Source: Adiantum capillus-veneris (Eukaryota > Streptophyta > Polypodiopsida > Polypodiales > Pteridaceae). Taken from it: a DNA stretch of 64,000 nucleotides. This document shows, in pieces, positions 53,853-64,000 of this stretch. Numbering within the stretch: position 1 is the first letter of the stretch; each line of letters begins with the position of its first letter. Under the pieces are notes generated by a model. The model was not told the DNA's origin and did not search any database. It saw nothing but the letters and a program-made list of their open reading frames with translations. The translations under genes and the position numbers were made by a program. The stretch lies in NCBI GenBank assembly GCA_014529385.2, contig CM043959.1, positions 53,081,253-53,145,252 of the forward strand, read 5' to 3'.

Positions 53853-54816
53853 ATGGTCATCACTCAAAGCGGAATGGATACTTCGCTTGGAGGTGATGAG
53901 CATGAGAGAGGCGAAGAAGAATTTTCCCCACCAAGAGGTTTTTCCGACCCTCACCCTTCCCCATCTACGCCAAGGATTGCACCAAATCCTATGGAAGATT
54001 GGTGCAAGACAATTATGGACATGATGACAACGTGGAACGAAGCAAGAATGGCAGCCATGGAGCGTGAGCGCGAGCAATTACGCTTGGAGGCCAAAGAATT
54101 TAATCGCAAGTACGCAAAAAGAAAAACAGAATTGGATCGCAAGAACGTTGTTCATTCTTCCTCTCATTTCTAATGTGCAGGCGAAGATTGAAGAGATTCG
54201 GGAAAAGGAGACTCTCTTAGTCTCTTCTTCTCCAAAGCATGACACATAGGATTTGCATGATGAATTGAATGATAATGATGAGCATGATGATTTGAATGCC
54301 AATGATTTGCATGATGATTTGGAGGACAATGACAAGCATGATGATTTGCATGATCAAAATGTGATTTCTCACAAGCATGATGAGTTGCATGAAGAAGACG
54401 TGATTGTTCACAAGGATGATGTGTTAGTTGATGCTTTTTCTAGAGAAGCTAGCCTCGTTGTAGATTCGATCAATCACGAAGGATCGATCTTGGCTCTCGA
54501 GCCTAGGTCCAAAGAACCCCTTCAAGAAGAACCGATCTTGGCTCTCGAGCCTAGGTCAAAAGAACCCTTACAGGAAGTATTATGTGTTCGCATGATTAGT
54601 CAGCACGCATTGTACGAGTGTTTCATTCGTGATCGTTTCCTGTATTTTAGTCCGCGTCTTTATGTGATCCCTTTTCCTAGGCATGACATATTGTACGTTG
54701 AGCACGTTTCACTCATGAATGAGCACGGATGTATGCGGATTATTCATGAGAAGCTGAAAAGTATGCATGTAAGGAAGTCACATTCTTGTCTCTTCCTTGG
54801 CACGACACAATTGTAG
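53853..54816 (+). pseudogene. His/Asp-rich ORF of E4
   Basis: It matches the E3 ORF from the same MVITQ start. A 2-bp deletion near 54165 (TCTCATTT where E3 has TCTCTCATTT) shifts the frame, and CAG has become TAG at 54247-54249. The rest is open from 54253 to 54816 and has one extra HD-rich unit of 27 bp (near 54320-54346). Expansion and contraction of the HD-rich repeat is thus visible between copies. Confidence 0.8.
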
Positions 54817-55229
54817 AAAGAGCACATGAAAGTATGAGCACCAAGCATGGGCATTTCCGTTGTGCATTGCCACAGTTGATTGCTTTAGATCAGAAGAGAA
54901 AGATTCGATCTCATTGTTTGCGTGTGTGTGGTGAACGGTTTGGCATTGCGTCGATTTGTTCATCTACATTGCATGCACAGTCTTCTAGAAAGACGAGATT
55001 TTTTCTAATCACCTTATATGGAATAGGTATGTTCATGTTTTTGTGTTGGAAGTGGTTTCAGGAATTTTCAGCCTCGGAGATTCTTGAGGAAGGTGGACCT
55101 ACGTCCATAGAAGAAGTGGAAGCATCGAAGGAGACTCAGAAGACTTTGTGTCGCTTTCGGCGCGGCCCAAAGAAGCAAGTGTTGCAGACCTTTATGAAGT
55201 TCAAGTACCGCACGACCCACACATCATAG
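54786..55229 (+). CDS. Second conserved ORF of E4
   Basis: 147 codons overlapping the end of the first ORF. It encodes MSLPWHDTIVERAHES, RVCGERFGIASICSSTLHAQS, FFLITLYGIGMFMFLCWKWFQ and a basic end. The hydrophobic stretch around LITLYGIGMFMFLCW could be a membrane segment but may be chance. The region is conserved in E2 and E3 but shifted in frame there. Whether it is translated is unknown. Confidence 0.4.
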   Translation: MSLPWHDTIVERAHESMSTKHGHFRCALPQLIALDQKRKIRSHCLRVCGERFGIASICSSTLHAQSSRKTRFFLITLYGIGMFMFLCWKWFQEFSASEILEEGGPTSIEEVEASKETQKTLCRFRRGPKKQVLQTFMKFKYRTTHTS

Positions 55230-55236
55230 TGGGCCG

Positions 55237-55595
55237 GCGGGCCACTGAGTAAGAGCATGGATAACCGCCAAAAGCTCCTTCTCATAAATCTGTGCTGTCA
55301 ATTCCGGCCTTGAGAACAATCGACTCTCGTAAGCAATGACATGGCCTTCTTGCATTAAGACCGCACCCAAACTACGACCACAAGCAACACAATATACTTC
55401 AAATGACTTCTACAAGTGCGGCAAAGTCAAAATTGGTCCCGTAGTCAATTTCTCTTTCGAATGGGTCCCCACAAGAAAGGGACTCCTTTCTGTGTCAAGA
55501 TATGCAAAGGGGAAGCAACCTCTGCAAACTTCCTTATGAACAGCCTATAGTACGAACACAATCCCAAGAAGCTTCTAACTTCATGGACATTCTTC

Positions 55596-55598
<3 letters not shown>
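55237..55598 (-). pseudogene. Gypsy RNase H-RT fragment, probably the rest of F2
   Basis: Minus-strand codons match F1 36096-36470: the RNase H start and the end of RT. Orientation and divergence fit F2, whose pol was cut at 40498. About 1 kb of integrase sequence between the two pieces is missing. It is broken by frameshifts. Confidence 0.7.
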
Positions 55599-55658
<60 letters not shown>

Positions 55659-55970
55659 CAAACGCAAGATATGGTGAAGAGGAGGGATCAGCCCCCCCAT
55701 GACTACCATGAGCAGAAAACCCTATCTATACAATCAAACGATGGAAGTGGGTACCCCCTAGCCCCATAAATAGGTGCCCAAGGGGAGGTAGCGCAAAGTT
55801 TGGAAAAATCCCCCACGACCCAACAAGAAAATGATATATGGAAATATATGTGCACGCACGGACAAAAGTGGGCGGCCAGCCCGGAGTGGGCGGCCGGACA
55901 GTGATGCAATCTAAATGCATATGCACGAACACAATCCCAAGAAGCTTCTAACTTCATGGACATTCTTCAA

Positions 55971-56007
<37 letters not shown>

Positions 56008-56274
56008 CAAACGCAAGATATGGTGAAGAGGGGCGATCAGCCCCCCCATGACTACCATGAGCAGAAACTCTATCTATACAATCAAACGATGGAAGTGGGT
56101 ACCCCCTGGCCCCATAAATAGGTGCCCAAGGGGAGGTAGCGCAAAGTCTGGAAAAATCCCCCACGACCAAACAAGAAAATGATATATGGAAATATATGTG
56201 CACGCACGGACAAAAGTGGGCGGCCAGCCCGGAGTGGGCGGCCGGACAATGATGCAGTCTAAATGCATATGCAA
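55552..56274. repeat. Tandem duplication spanning F2 end and GA repeat
   Basis: Unit 1 (55552-55924) and unit 2 (55925-56274) both start ACGAACACAATCCCAAGAAG, contain a GA microsatellite (55600-55655 and 55974-56004) and then the same 265-bp sequence ending TAAATGCATATGC. That sequence has a TATTTATGG box on minus and GGGCGGCC blocks. It looks like part of another element with a TC end on the minus strand. Confidence 0.85.
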
Positions 56275-56404
56275 AGGGTCGCCAGCCCGGAGGCACACTG
56301 GCCATACATGTATGCCCTAGACCTGTGAAGCAGCAGAGTGGTGTAAGTCTAACAGTCCCAAGGCATAGCAATCAGTGGACCTCCGAAATTATCAGCTCAA
56401 GAAG

Positions 56405-58030
56405 AGACACCTACTAGTGATGTCAAGAAATTTGGAGCAGCTGCGGAGAGGCCTGGAGCAGCACCAACCTACTTCCACGCGGGAGCGCCTGATACAACCC
56501 CTTGTTTGGAACCCCATGGTCAGCACTCAAAGAGGCCACTTGGTTGGTAGTAGGCCTCATGTTTCTTGGGGTTCCATGGCAGAGGGTCCAGCACGCACTT
56601 TAGGTGGCTGGCGACAGTTCTCAGGTTTGTCAGAGGAGCTTCAGAGCATCTAGCTACAAGGCATGAGAGGGGTGCAGAGCATGTGTCAGGACATCACACA
56701 GGCAATACCAACTGAGTGGCTTACACCTCTCGAGTCAGCAGCGGCTAGATGGATGGGGGCCTTCACGCGACTGGAGGTCCTCATTGCAGTTCGAGCTTTG
56801 CTCAGAGACTGTACCTTCCATGTTTTTCGAGCTACAGGGTGAGGGTCGTTTGCATAGAGTCTCAATAGAGGCCCCACAAGTTGAAGAGTGTTGTTTTTAG
56901 AGGATCCGAGTTGTGGGCATTTGTGGGAGGACTTGTGTCATAGATCCTGACCCAGCAGCTCTTGAGACAAGTCACTCGAGGCTGTGGGCTTGGGAGAGCT
57001 GCCCACTGGCACAAGTGCAGTGGGATCCTGGAAGGGTCCCCTCAGCCAACCATCCAGGTGTCCCTTTCTTTTAGTACCCTATTCGACAGGGACGTCACAT
57101 ACTGGGAGCACGAAGAGAGGCTCGTCTTGCTGCAGCACCTCATTTGCAGAAGGAGGGTCTCATAGTTAAGTTCTTGTTAGCTTTTTGGGCGAGGTTGTGG
57201 GACGTCAGACAGCCGCGGCGAGTCACGTTCCACTGGCTGGTTGCACATAGAGCTACAGCAGCGGGGAGCTGGCTTGTACATAGTGGCCTCTCGGCAACAT
57301 ATGCAGCTTGTGACCATCCTTTGGAGAGTCACCGTCACTGTCTTTGGGACTGCCCTATGGCACAGCACGTTTGGCTGGGGTCCTTCGGCTGATGCCAGCT
57401 CTTTCTACAGCACGGCAGTACACTTGGGGGCAGCTGCTTGGTCCCCTCTCACGGGCCCTGCATTATAGTTTGAGCTATCCTCCACCAATAGGATAATCAT
57501 GATACAGGGGGGTCAACCTACACTCCAGCCTGCTACAAAGCTTACTCCACAGGAGTGGTGCAATGAGAGAGAGGTTTGTTGGGAGCTCGTCTTTGGCCTG
57601 ACACTCTAGTTCATCTGGCTGGTTCATCTGGCAGGCCCGCTACTTCCGCATCTTTGACGCTCGCCTTGTGCTACCAACGGAGACTGTTCAAGACTTTTGA
57701 CTAGAGTTGATCCATACTCTCAGGGGAGAGTTTGAGAGACTCCAGGGTAGCTCCAACCGCATGCGGAAGCGTAGAGAGGCATTCCTTCGACTCTGGCGCC
57801 CTGAGCCTTTCTTCACCACAGTCCAGGGTGTGCTCATATGGCACTACTGTCCACCTGTGTGGCTTTTCCCTCCTCCCATCTCTTGATTTAGCTTCATTGT
57901 ACGTATGTTTTTTTTTCAATGGGAGAGTCTCTCCTTATGATTGTTGTAGCCCTCTTTAGTAGAGGTTGTTGTAGCCCTATGGGCAGTTTCATTAACTAAT
58001 AGAAGGATCTCTTTCTCGGGGGAAAAAAAA
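56405..58030 (+). mobile_element. L1-type LINE, 5'-truncated (copy 2)
   Basis: It matches the 3' 1.7 kb of the minus-strand LINE at 50863-53748. Readable pieces are EQLRRGLEQHQPTSTRERL, WLVAHRATAAGSWLVHSGLS, CDHPLESHRHCLWDC and the end WHYCPPVWLFPPPIS. A short A tail ends near 58028. Many stops and shifts make it older or more damaged than copy 1. Confidence 0.85.
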
Positions 58031-58265
58031 GATATCATCAAAAAATACAGCATCAAAGTTTTTGAGAAACGGTCTCAACAGATCATTCATCATTTGCTAG
58101 AACGTAACAACAGCATTAGTCAAACCAAAAGGTAAGGCTTAAAACTCATACTGACCATAGCGTGTATGGAAACCTTTTTTGAGAAGGGCTAACTGTCAAC
58201 TACCACTCATGGATACTCTTTGGACCAAGATCAATCTGATGTCCTCCAAACAACTCCAAGAAAAA
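58031..58265 (-). pseudogene. Gypsy reverse transcriptase fragment
   Basis: Minus-strand translation gives ALPFGLTNAVVTF, MMNDLLRPFLKNFD and AVFFDDI, the RT region up to motif C. There are stops within. It is a different gypsy lineage from F and H, judging by MNDLLRPFL. Confidence 0.7.
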
Positions 58266-59860
58266 CATGTCAACAAATAGTGGCCCACAAGCCACTCTTC
58301 AAAGAAACATCTGGAAATCTCCACGAACCCGAGTCGCTCTAGTCAAGTCGCTCTAGTCGGCTTCAAGCCATATTGAGGATCTAAATATGGCAATCAAGGT
58401 GCTTCAAATGAGCCCCATGGCTTTGCGAGTTGCACTGGCATACTTTTCATGATTGATACCATGATCCATGGCTTTGAATGGCTTTGCCCTTGCACTTGAT
58501 GCGGCTGCCAAGGAGACAGACTTCCAAGTTTTTGTCCGCTTCCCCCGTCTGCACCCCAATATCTCTCCTTGCTTCCTTGAACGGGGGATCTCACTAGGTC
58601 TTGTATACTGAGTTCCCTTAGGACTTTTGCTTCTATAGTCACTAAGGCAACAAAAACCCTACCATTTGAGTTTTGATTTGAGATCCCCGCTCTCCCAAAG
58701 GAGATTCTTCTCCCAACAGAAGGTGATGGATTGGTCACGCATAACGTTGGGTACTCCAAGCTGCCTCACTACTGCTATCCATGTCATCAAATAAGAAATC
58801 TGGCAAAGGCTTGCTCTTGTTGGAAACCCCGTCCAACCAATAACCCAAGACTCAACCTCGGAGCAAAAGCAACTTTGGGAGATCCTAAGTCATTGGCCTC
58901 GGCTGCAAATGATGAGCAAGGATAGCAAGGTCGTGGCAGCAAGGTTGGTGTAAAGCCACACAGCAACATCAAGACGTAAGAGAAAGATTGGGAGCTAACA
59001 ATTGTAATTAAGGCCCTTACTACGTCAATATTTTACATAAATAACTTGTTGGAGCTACACTGGTTGCATTTACTAGATCAATATCTTACATACATAGCTT
59101 GTGGGAGCTTTTGGGTCATGTTATACTAGATTAGACCTCAACTAATATGGAGACAACATGGTGACTCCTTTTCAAGAGTTTGGGAAGAAAATGACATTTT
59201 ACAAAGAGCATTTTGATCATATTATTGAGGATGGAATTTTTCACATCAGCAGCAGATAGAGACAAGTAGATATGCAGTTAAGGTTTAGCTTGTATGGTTG
59301 ACATACGGTTCAGGTGCGTGATAGACGTTGATCATGGTTTTGGGTGCACCATTGCATCAAAGACCTATACGGATCATAGAACTACTTCTAGAGACCTACT
59401 TCTTCAGCATGTCATTGATAGCTATAATTCGTAAACAGATAAAAACGAGTACATGCCTTGCTTACTAGGACCTTGCTAAGAAAAGACTTGATGCAATCAA
59501 AGCCGGATACCGGGAAATGAGGAGGACCTCCGTCCCCGATTGCCCATGTATTTCATACTCTTGCATGAAGGATGAGGCATGGGTTGCGGATACGCTTCCT
59601 GGGGGGAGATGCATGGGCACTAAGCATAGAAGAATCACATAACGTTGGAATTGTGTAACTTGAATGGAGACTCGACATCCATATCCTAAATATTGATGTG
59701 TAATGTATGCCAACCATACATACACATCCATAGATGGATCAAGTGACAAAATTGACATGGATGCATGCGCACATCCACTTCACCCACCATGACTGAAAGA
59801 CCGCGACCTGAACATCATGTGCAATAATTGCCCAAACAGGTCAACTTGACAATCGGCAAA
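58266..59860. other. Mostly unassigned, traces of LINE coding
   Basis: A short plus-strand frame (58731-58925) contains YSKLPHYCYPCHQIRNLAKAC, a zinc-knuckle-like pattern (His replaced by Asn) of the kind seen in plant LINE ORF1. Near 59150-59230 the plus strand encodes TPFQEFGKKMTFYKEHFDHI, which resembles IQELGTKMAFYKEHLLQL of the TC-LINE ORF2. Both are old fragments. Nothing else is recognised. Confidence 0.45.
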
Positions 59861-59861
59861 T

Positions 59862-59862
<1 letters not shown>

Positions 59863-59922
<60 letters not shown>
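59863..59922. repeat. (CT)n(CA)n microsatellite
   Basis: About 18 CT units followed by about 12 CA units. No TC-LINE lies beside it. Confidence 0.95.
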
Positions 59923-59923
<1 letters not shown>

Positions 59924-60059
59924 TACACAAATTTGAGCTAAAATTACTCACAAGATTCATCTCAGTGCATAGGTCTTGCTGCTGTTCGAATTTGAGCTAA
60001 CTGATGAGACGCCGAGCGCCACTTGTTCTTTCAAGTAACCGGTGGTCTGTGCGCACGCG

Positions 60060-60061
<2 letters not shown>

Positions 60062-60102
<41 letters not shown>
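60062..60102. repeat. (GA)n microsatellite
   Basis: About 20 GA units on the plus strand. Confidence 0.95.
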
Positions 60103-60103
<1 letters not shown>

Positions 60104-62968
60104 CTGGGCTCTGCTAGAGTAAGCTCGAGAGCGCGACGCTGTCAACCCTCATGAGCAACAAATGTGGCGGCAAGTAAGCTTGTACAGTGAACTTTACAAA
60201 TCCAGCTCAGCCTGCATGTAGTTATTACCTGTCTCGTCGCCCTGAGCAAAAGGTCCATTTACGGACACGTTGAGACAACTTTCCGGGCCCGAGGTCCCAT
60301 TGCAATTTTCCGCTGAAGAAGTTGGAGCTTGTAGACTAGGTGAAGGAATTTTGAGCACTTTAGTGTACGCCACGGTTCAGACTGCTTGGAACAAGGCATA
60401 GCTCAAAGATGCTGGGGTGTGTTGGCATGAACATATTGGCTTAAAATATACTAGTATGGCCGCGACGGCAGCCTCTCTCTCTCTTTATCGTGTGCAAAGG
60501 GGCTTGTTTTTGTTTTGGACTTTAACTTTCAGGTCGCAGATTGCGACACGTGTAAAGGGCTCCCCCTTCCGTCATATTATGTTAGTAGATGTTGCAATTT
60601 CTTGAGCTAGATGGGTGGCTTTCTCCCCATGGACAAAAAGGTATTCCAAGCATTATTCGACGCTAGCTATGGGCGAGGGTTTTGAGCACTCGACCCTACA
60701 CGTGCTGAACCAATGAGGTTACCATTTGGTCTCCAACTATTTAATGATGTTGTCGTTGTAGAGTTTTCTGTCTTTGATGGGTTGCACTGTTGCATGTGTG
60801 AATGGGATGAAGTAGAAAAGGGCTCATAATGGGGGTGAAAGAGTCTACATTGGATATGGTTGAAACTCTTCTCCCAAGGGGGTCCCCATATGGGAAGATG
60901 GGTATTTTATTTCTTCTTGCCTTGAAATGACATTGGATATGATTGAAACTGTTCTCCCAAGGGGGTCCCCATATGGGGAGATGGGTATGGGACGAGCTTT
61001 TATTTTATTTCTTCTTGCCTTGCTATGTCTCACATGAAAGCTCGCTTGAAATGCTCGCTCGAAAGGCTCGCCCCCATAACAAGCAGCCCCACTCCCCCAA
61101 CCCTCCCATCCAATCCAAAACCTCGCTCCAAAATCCCCCCCCTAACAAGCATCCCCTACCCCTCCCACCCTCTTTTTTACTTGCTTTTAAGGGTATCCTT
61201 ATCATATGCTAGTGGCAGTGCAAGGGCCTCTATGCGCACGCGGCGCATTAAAGTTGGGTCGCACCCTCTGCGAGTGGGGATAGTGGGACGAGAGAGAATA
61301 CTAAAAATAGTGAATTCAACGATTTCTCCTAAATTGTAGAAGCCCCACTATAGTTCTATTAGTACCTCCAAAAAACAAGGTATTGAGCTATTTTTCTATA
61401 GAAAGTTGCTTCGCCTGGTTTCTGATAGTTGCTACCCCAATAGAAAAGCCTGCGGCCATCGAAATTGCCTCTCGCTTTTTCTTCTCTTTCAACTCCCTCT
61501 AGGCACGACCTACACGTATCCTCCACCCCTCTCTCCCTACTCGAAAAGGGTGCGACCCGGCTCTTAGACTACCCCACACGCTGATTTTAGTGGTTGGTTG
61601 TTGTTCCAATTGATGGATCAAATTCATGGTTGATCAACGATTTTTGGTTGAGCTCACCCTTTGGAAGCTCTAGAGGCAACGTGGACTATATCTACCTAGA
61701 GAATGTCGCTATTGGAAACTGTACCACTATCAAGGCCCTCATCTACCTGTCCAAAAAATCAGCAAATACAAGCAATGCACCTTTGAGAAAGGTCACATGT
61801 ATCAATTATGTGTGCTTGCAGCTTGCATAGATAGGCCTACAACTGTGCCTTTCTACAGGGACGTGTCCTACTGTCAGTGCCCACTATTAGGGCTCTCACC
61901 AAATTGTGTAGAAAATAATTGAAAAAGTGCATTTATATCAAATATATGTGATTTTTGATGGAGTCTTGCAAAAACACAACTACAATGGTATCTACTTAAA
62001 GAATGTCCTATGCTCCATCACCTCATTGTGCAAAAACCTTCAAATATTGTTGGCTTCGTGAAATATTCCTAAAACTTTCAACACAACTTTGAGTCAAAAT
62101 AAATTCAACAAAACGATTGATTGAATAATCACAACACACAAAGAGAGCAACATAAACAAGAATCAAAACACAAGACACCATATTGGGTACAACCATCCCC
62201 CTCAATCAATATAATTGAGTATTTGCCTTGCGTGCATGAATTACAATAAAACAAATATATGAAAGAAAAAATAGCACGAGCTACACAATCAAGAGAGTGT
62301 ATGCCATGATTAAGAGAGAAAATTAGTATAAAAGAGGACAAAATTTTGATGGAGATTTTGATGACTTTGTTGGCTTTGAAAAGGGGGTAAAACACCAGCT
62401 TAACTGATAAGGATGCTTTCGGAGCGCTCGTCTTCCTCGTGAAAGTCAAGAAGATGATTCCTGCTAACAAAGTGTGGTGTACGCGATTCCAAGATTCTCT
62501 TTCTCTCTTCATGCATGCACGCAAAAAAAAAGAAGTGGTTGATTTTTACTTAAACTCTAAGAATAGTAGATAAATGAGATTTCTATTTATATTGCTTCTT
62601 TTGAATGATTTTTGAGAATAAAACATAAGCAGAATTGATAAAATATCCAAAGGTAGTAATAGTGATAACGTTCCTCCGCAATAGAGAAGTAAATGTCCTC
62701 ACTTGCGAAAAATAGAAAAGACTAAGAATCTTCAAAATTTGTGTAGAGACGAGGAAAATCTCCACATGATATATTTAGGATCGAGTAAAGTACTCAAAGG
62801 GGACTTCCCACTGCTCATCATAATATCCAGAAAAGAGGAAACCAAAAAGGTAAGTGCAATCCACATATCCAAATATCTACGAAACGGAAAGAGATCTTTG
62901 TTAGCGGGCCCTCTAACAAAGACAAGAAGAGCATGACAAGAGTGAAAAGCAATCACCTTTTACATTGT
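60103..62968. other. No gene recognised
   Basis: Short frames only. It includes an 83-bp direct repeat (60848-61013) around CCCAAGGGGGTCCCCATATG. A weak echo, TATATCTACCTAGAGAATGTC (61688) and GGTATCTACTTAAAGAATGTC (61988), suggests an old internal repeat. I see no domain, intron-exon pattern or LTR that I can support. Confidence 0.45.
60848..61013. repeat. 83-bp tandem repeat, two copies
   Basis: Copies start CATTGGATATG at 60848 and 60931 and share TTCTCCCAAGGGGGTCCCCA and TTTATTTCTTCTTGCCTTG. The central GGGGGTCCCC is nearly palindromic. Confidence 0.85.
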
Positions 62969-63178
62969 TCAAAGGACAAACCTCAATCAACTACTGCTCT
63001 AAATGATGCACTTAATCGCTGTCAAAGGGAAGAACCTCAAGTATCAAATACCACAGACTAATAGTCAAAGAAAAACCTCAGGATTAAATTACCATTGAAT
63101 GAACTATCAAAGGGCAAACCTCAGGTATGAAATACCCCAGTCATCAATCAAAGTGAAAACCTTAGGTAAAGAATAAAA
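62969..63178. repeat. Degenerate minisatellite
   Basis: Five units start TCAAAG at about 62969, 63022, 63065, 63105 and 63148. Most contain AAACCTCAGGTAT and AAATACC. Spacing is 40-53 bp. It lies just beyond the 3' end of the gypsy fragment to its right. Confidence 0.75.
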
Positions 63179-63239
63179 ATGTTCAGCTTCTAGAAGTTTG
63201 ATATGCTTCCATGATACTAGAATGAGAGCGAAAAAATCT

Positions 63240-64000
63240 CTCTAGCATCCACTCGGCGCTTCCAAGGCCATGCATGATTCTTATACTTAAGCAAATACTT
63301 ATGATGCAACACATCACTGCATGTCAAAGTATCTTGATGGTCTTAGGTACAAGGATTTTAGAATTGTCTTCTAAAAAAGGTGGATCATTAATGATAGGGA
63401 GTGATGGTAGAGAACCTTTGAAAGGACATGGAAGACTTATGTGAAATGTGCTGTGAATTTTCCAAGAGTTAGGGAGAGCTAATAAAAAAGAATGATCATT
63501 GATATGATTAGTGATTTTAAAGGGACCATAATACCATGGTGCTAGCTTGCAGAATTGGTCTCTATGCTCTTTAAGACGTCTCTTTTCAATGTGAAGCATC
63601 ACAAAATCTTCCTCTTTGAACTCCATGGGTTGTCTCTTTTTATTTGCTTGTTTGATGTATGCATGTTGTGCTTTGTGAATTTCTTGTTTTGCTTGCTCTT
63701 AGATTTTGGTGCATTTTTTAGCAATTTCATTAGCATGTGGTACTTTATGAGAAATGCAAGACAAGGAGTAAGTAGTGAGCACCCATATACAATTTGAAAT
63801 GGTGATTTTTCCATGGATGAATGAGAAGTGTTGTTATAATCAAATTGAAGCAAGTAAATGTATATGTCCCAAGTTTGTGGTCTCCCATGAGTGTATATTC
63901 ATAAAAGATCTAACATGGGTTATTGGTCGCTTTAGTTTGTCAATTAGATTCTAGATGAAATACATAAGTGAATTCTATTTAAGTGCCTAAATTTGTGAAA
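63240..64000 (-). pseudogene. Gypsy pol C-terminal fragment
   Basis: From the right edge: integrase end FDYNNTSHSSMEKSPFQIVYG (63853 leftward), linker at 63626-63324 (EEDFVMLHIEKRRL, LAPWYYGPFKITNHINDHSFLLALP, WKIHSTFHISLPCPFKG), then chromodomain-like KYLLKYKNHAWPW near 63270. Frames change between blocks. It is a chromovirus-type element different from F and H and continues beyond the window. Confidence 0.85.

Larger units (their letters stand above)
53749..55236 (+). mobile_element. Non-autonomous LTR element E4, internal fragment
   Basis: It parallels E3 from about 49036 to 50515 and is very similar. The left side begins within the AAGAACC repeat leader at the LINE border, and the right side stops at GTGGGCCGGCG, where F2-type sequence begins. 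Both LTRs are missing. Confidence 0.85.

Noticed and set aside
58394-58759. A 121-codon minus-strand frame
   Set aside because: No family resemblance. It lies between transposon fragments and could not be supported as a gene.
61594-61830. A small 78-codon gene
   Set aside because: No similarity, no conserved neighbour and ordinary length for chance frames in AT-rich DNA.

Overview
This window is plant nuclear DNA. The evidence is plant-type Ty3/gypsy chromoviruses and a Ty1/copia remnant primed by initiator Met-tRNA (TGGTATCAGAGC next to the LTRs), plant L1-like LINE fragments, and one plant-type ANTH clathrin-adaptor gene. A large-genome land plant is likely and a fern or other non-seed plant is possible, but the species cannot be fixed from the sequence. 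I found no RNA genes, bacterial genes or CRISPR.

Host content is small. One intact single-exon gene (7681-8760, minus) encodes an ANTH-domain protein. The stretches 4243-7270, 8761-9740 and 60103-62968 hold no gene I can recognise. Almost everything else is transposable elements.

Region 1 (1-1460, 10057-26985) holds four same-strand copies (A-D) of one LINE family. The element has ORF1 (coiled coil, RRM-like, C-terminal domain), then ORF2 (APE endonuclease, reverse transcriptase, zinc knuckle, PCNA-binding-like motif), a short 3' UTR and a (TC)n tract. B, C and D follow one another head to tail and are separated only by (TC)n, so the family appears to insert into TC microsatellites. In B and C, ORF1 and ORF2 are in the same frame, separated by one TGA followed by CGG. 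Copy C is split by a chromovirus, H (17434-23893), whose 5' LTR lacks U3.

Region 2 (26986-55600) is a nest of LTR retrotransposons. Family F/G are chromoviruses with LTRs of about 0.5-0.7 kb. Family E has LTRs of about 1.1-1.2 kb that begin with a palindromic G-box. A likely order of insertion is F3 (plus), then F2 (minus) into F3, then F1 (minus, 5-bp duplication GCAAC) and E1 (plus) into F2, then E2 (minus, duplication GAGGC) and E3 (plus) into E1. A solo E LTR (28698-29923, duplication CATGT) sits in the G remnant. E1 carries a gag gene. E2, E3 and E4 share its LTRs and N-terminal coding start but carry a different His/Asp/Asn-rich ORF and no pol, so they look like a non-autonomous family that depends on E1-like relatives.

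Region 3 (50863-64000) has two 5'-truncated L1-type LINEs (minus 50863-53748, plus 56405-58030), a local duplication around GA microsatellites, worn gypsy fragments and otherwise unassigned sequence. Boundaries were read by eye from internal repeat comparison, so those without a target duplication may be off by several bases.
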